Assembly (NCBI GenBank): GCA_022495005.1
Contig: JAGYXB010001357.1
Coordinates: forward strand, 124,001-188,000
Length of the DNA: 64,000 nt
Source: Rhyacophila brunnea
Lineage: Eukaryota; Arthropoda; Insecta; Trichoptera; Rhyacophilidae
Reading direction: 5' to 3'
A model generated the notes under the pieces. The model was not told the origin of the DNA. It did no database searches and saw only the letters and a list, made by a program, of their open reading frames with translations. The position numbers and the translations under genes were made by a program. Within the stretch, counting starts at the first letter, position 1; every line of letters starts with the position of its first letter. Below, piece after piece: positions 63,533-64,000 of the stretch.

Positions 63533-64000
63533 AATAAACTATTTTTTTTATTTAACGAATAAGACACAGGATTTGAGAATGTAACATTCTATATATTGAA
63601 CATACATAATCTGAAAACATTTCATGCATATACACACTAGAAAAAAATCGCTTTTTTTTTAGAAAGAAAAAAATACGACACTCGACGGGACTTGAACCGG
63701 TATCTGCTGGATTCGCGCCAGTACGTTTTACCAATTTAACTACGAGCGCCTTAGATAATTATGACGAGTTTAATTGATAGTTGTTACATGAAATGCTTAT
63801 CGAATTGCATTATTATGTTGACTATCGGTTTTAGTATATCAAATTAAGGTAGATGTCAATTAATTCATTAATTACTAACCGACGTCACGGATTACTCCAT
63901 TATTTAATTTTTATAACGTACTTATACTTTCTAATAACTTTAATAAACTATATTTTTTTATTCAACGAATAAGATACAAGATTAGAATGTATCATTATAT
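63533..64000. repeat. Tandem repeat, unit about 410 bp, cut by window end
   Basis: AATAAACTATTTTTTTTATT..AACGAATAAGACACAGGATT at 63,533-63,580 begins again at 63,941-63,985 (AACGAATAAGATACAAGATT). The unit contains the tRNA-like block at 63,677-63,750 and is related to 33,295-33,530 plus 33,895-33,960. It may be the edge of a larger tandem array. Confidence 0.7.
63677..63750 (-). mobile_element. tRNA-like sequence (tRNA-derived SINE head)
   Basis: Minus strand from GGCGCTC: A-box-like TAGTTAAATTGGTAAAAC, B-box GGTTCAAGTCCC, and a closing GAGTGTC that pairs with GGCGCTC over seven positions (two G-U). An anticodon-like arm CTGG-CGCGAAT-CCAG can form, but the base before the anticodon is G instead of U. 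There is no CCA, and the flanks are repeated at 33.3 kb. I therefore call it a tRNA-derived repeat and not a functional tRNA gene. Confidence 0.65.

Noticed and set aside
63677..63750. Functional tRNA gene
   Set aside because: The fold is possible, but the base before the anticodon is not U, one T-stem pair fails, and the flanks are repeated elsewhere, so a tRNA-derived repeat is more likely.
1..64000. CRISPR arrays, operons, ribosome binding sites, prokaryotic phage
   Set aside because: Nothing of the kind is present; splicing, SINEs and non-LTR elements mark this as animal nuclear DNA.

Overview
This is a 64-kb piece of an AT-rich eukaryotic nuclear genome, almost certainly from an insect. 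The evidence is one spliced gene for a secreted, cuticle-type repeat protein, an arthropod TATA/initiator promoter, a mariner transposon, RTE-, I- and jockey-type non-LTR retrotransposons, several tRNA-derived SINE families, and many hAT-type non-autonomous elements with 8-bp target-site duplications (TSDs). The order cannot be fixed from sequence alone; composition and repeats would suit a sternorrhynchan hemipteran or a lepidopteran (weak inference).

Only one host gene is well supported. It lies on the minus strand: promoter and exon 1 at about 45.5-45.62 kb, a 5.7-kb first intron, and a coding exon at 38.73-39.81 kb. Exon 1 codes only four residues; joined to exon 2 it completes a signal peptide. 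The mature protein is mostly degenerate V-P-Y-x-V-E/K repeats. Everything else is intergenic or intronic and dominated by mobile elements.

Layout: 1-9 kb has a 240-bp-arm inverted repeat, SINEs, a foldback made of tandem 13-mers, two small hAT elements and broken reverse transcriptases. 9.9-15 kb has a dispersed repeat, a hAT with a recognisable transposase C-terminus and a nested mini-hAT, and an almost complete mariner. 15.9-18.6 kb is a ZBED5-like hAT relic split by an internally deleted I-type retrotransposon with a perfect 13-bp TSD. 21.6-22.9 kb is a three-level nest (hAT, TIR element, SINE). 24.3-27 kb is an RTE retrotransposon with a textbook twin-priming inversion and exact 12-bp TSD. 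27.9-31.4 kb is a 3.5-kb imperfect palindrome bounded by TTAA whose arms carry smaller palindromes. 31.9-36.3 kb holds further TIR elements and a SINE split by a hAT MITE. 38.3-45.6 kb is the cuticle-type gene. 46-64 kb is mixed: jockey fragments, hAT MITEs, three copies of a palindromic MITE, a broken reverse transcriptase interrupted by a TIR element, and a tandem duplication carrying a tRNA-like sequence at the right edge.

The most unusual item is the giant nested foldback at 27,933-31,422. A related locus at about 2.16 kb preserves its uninterrupted target. A second paralogous empty site (47.19 kb) documents the RTE insertion. Family names such as hAT-A or SINE-A are local labels only.
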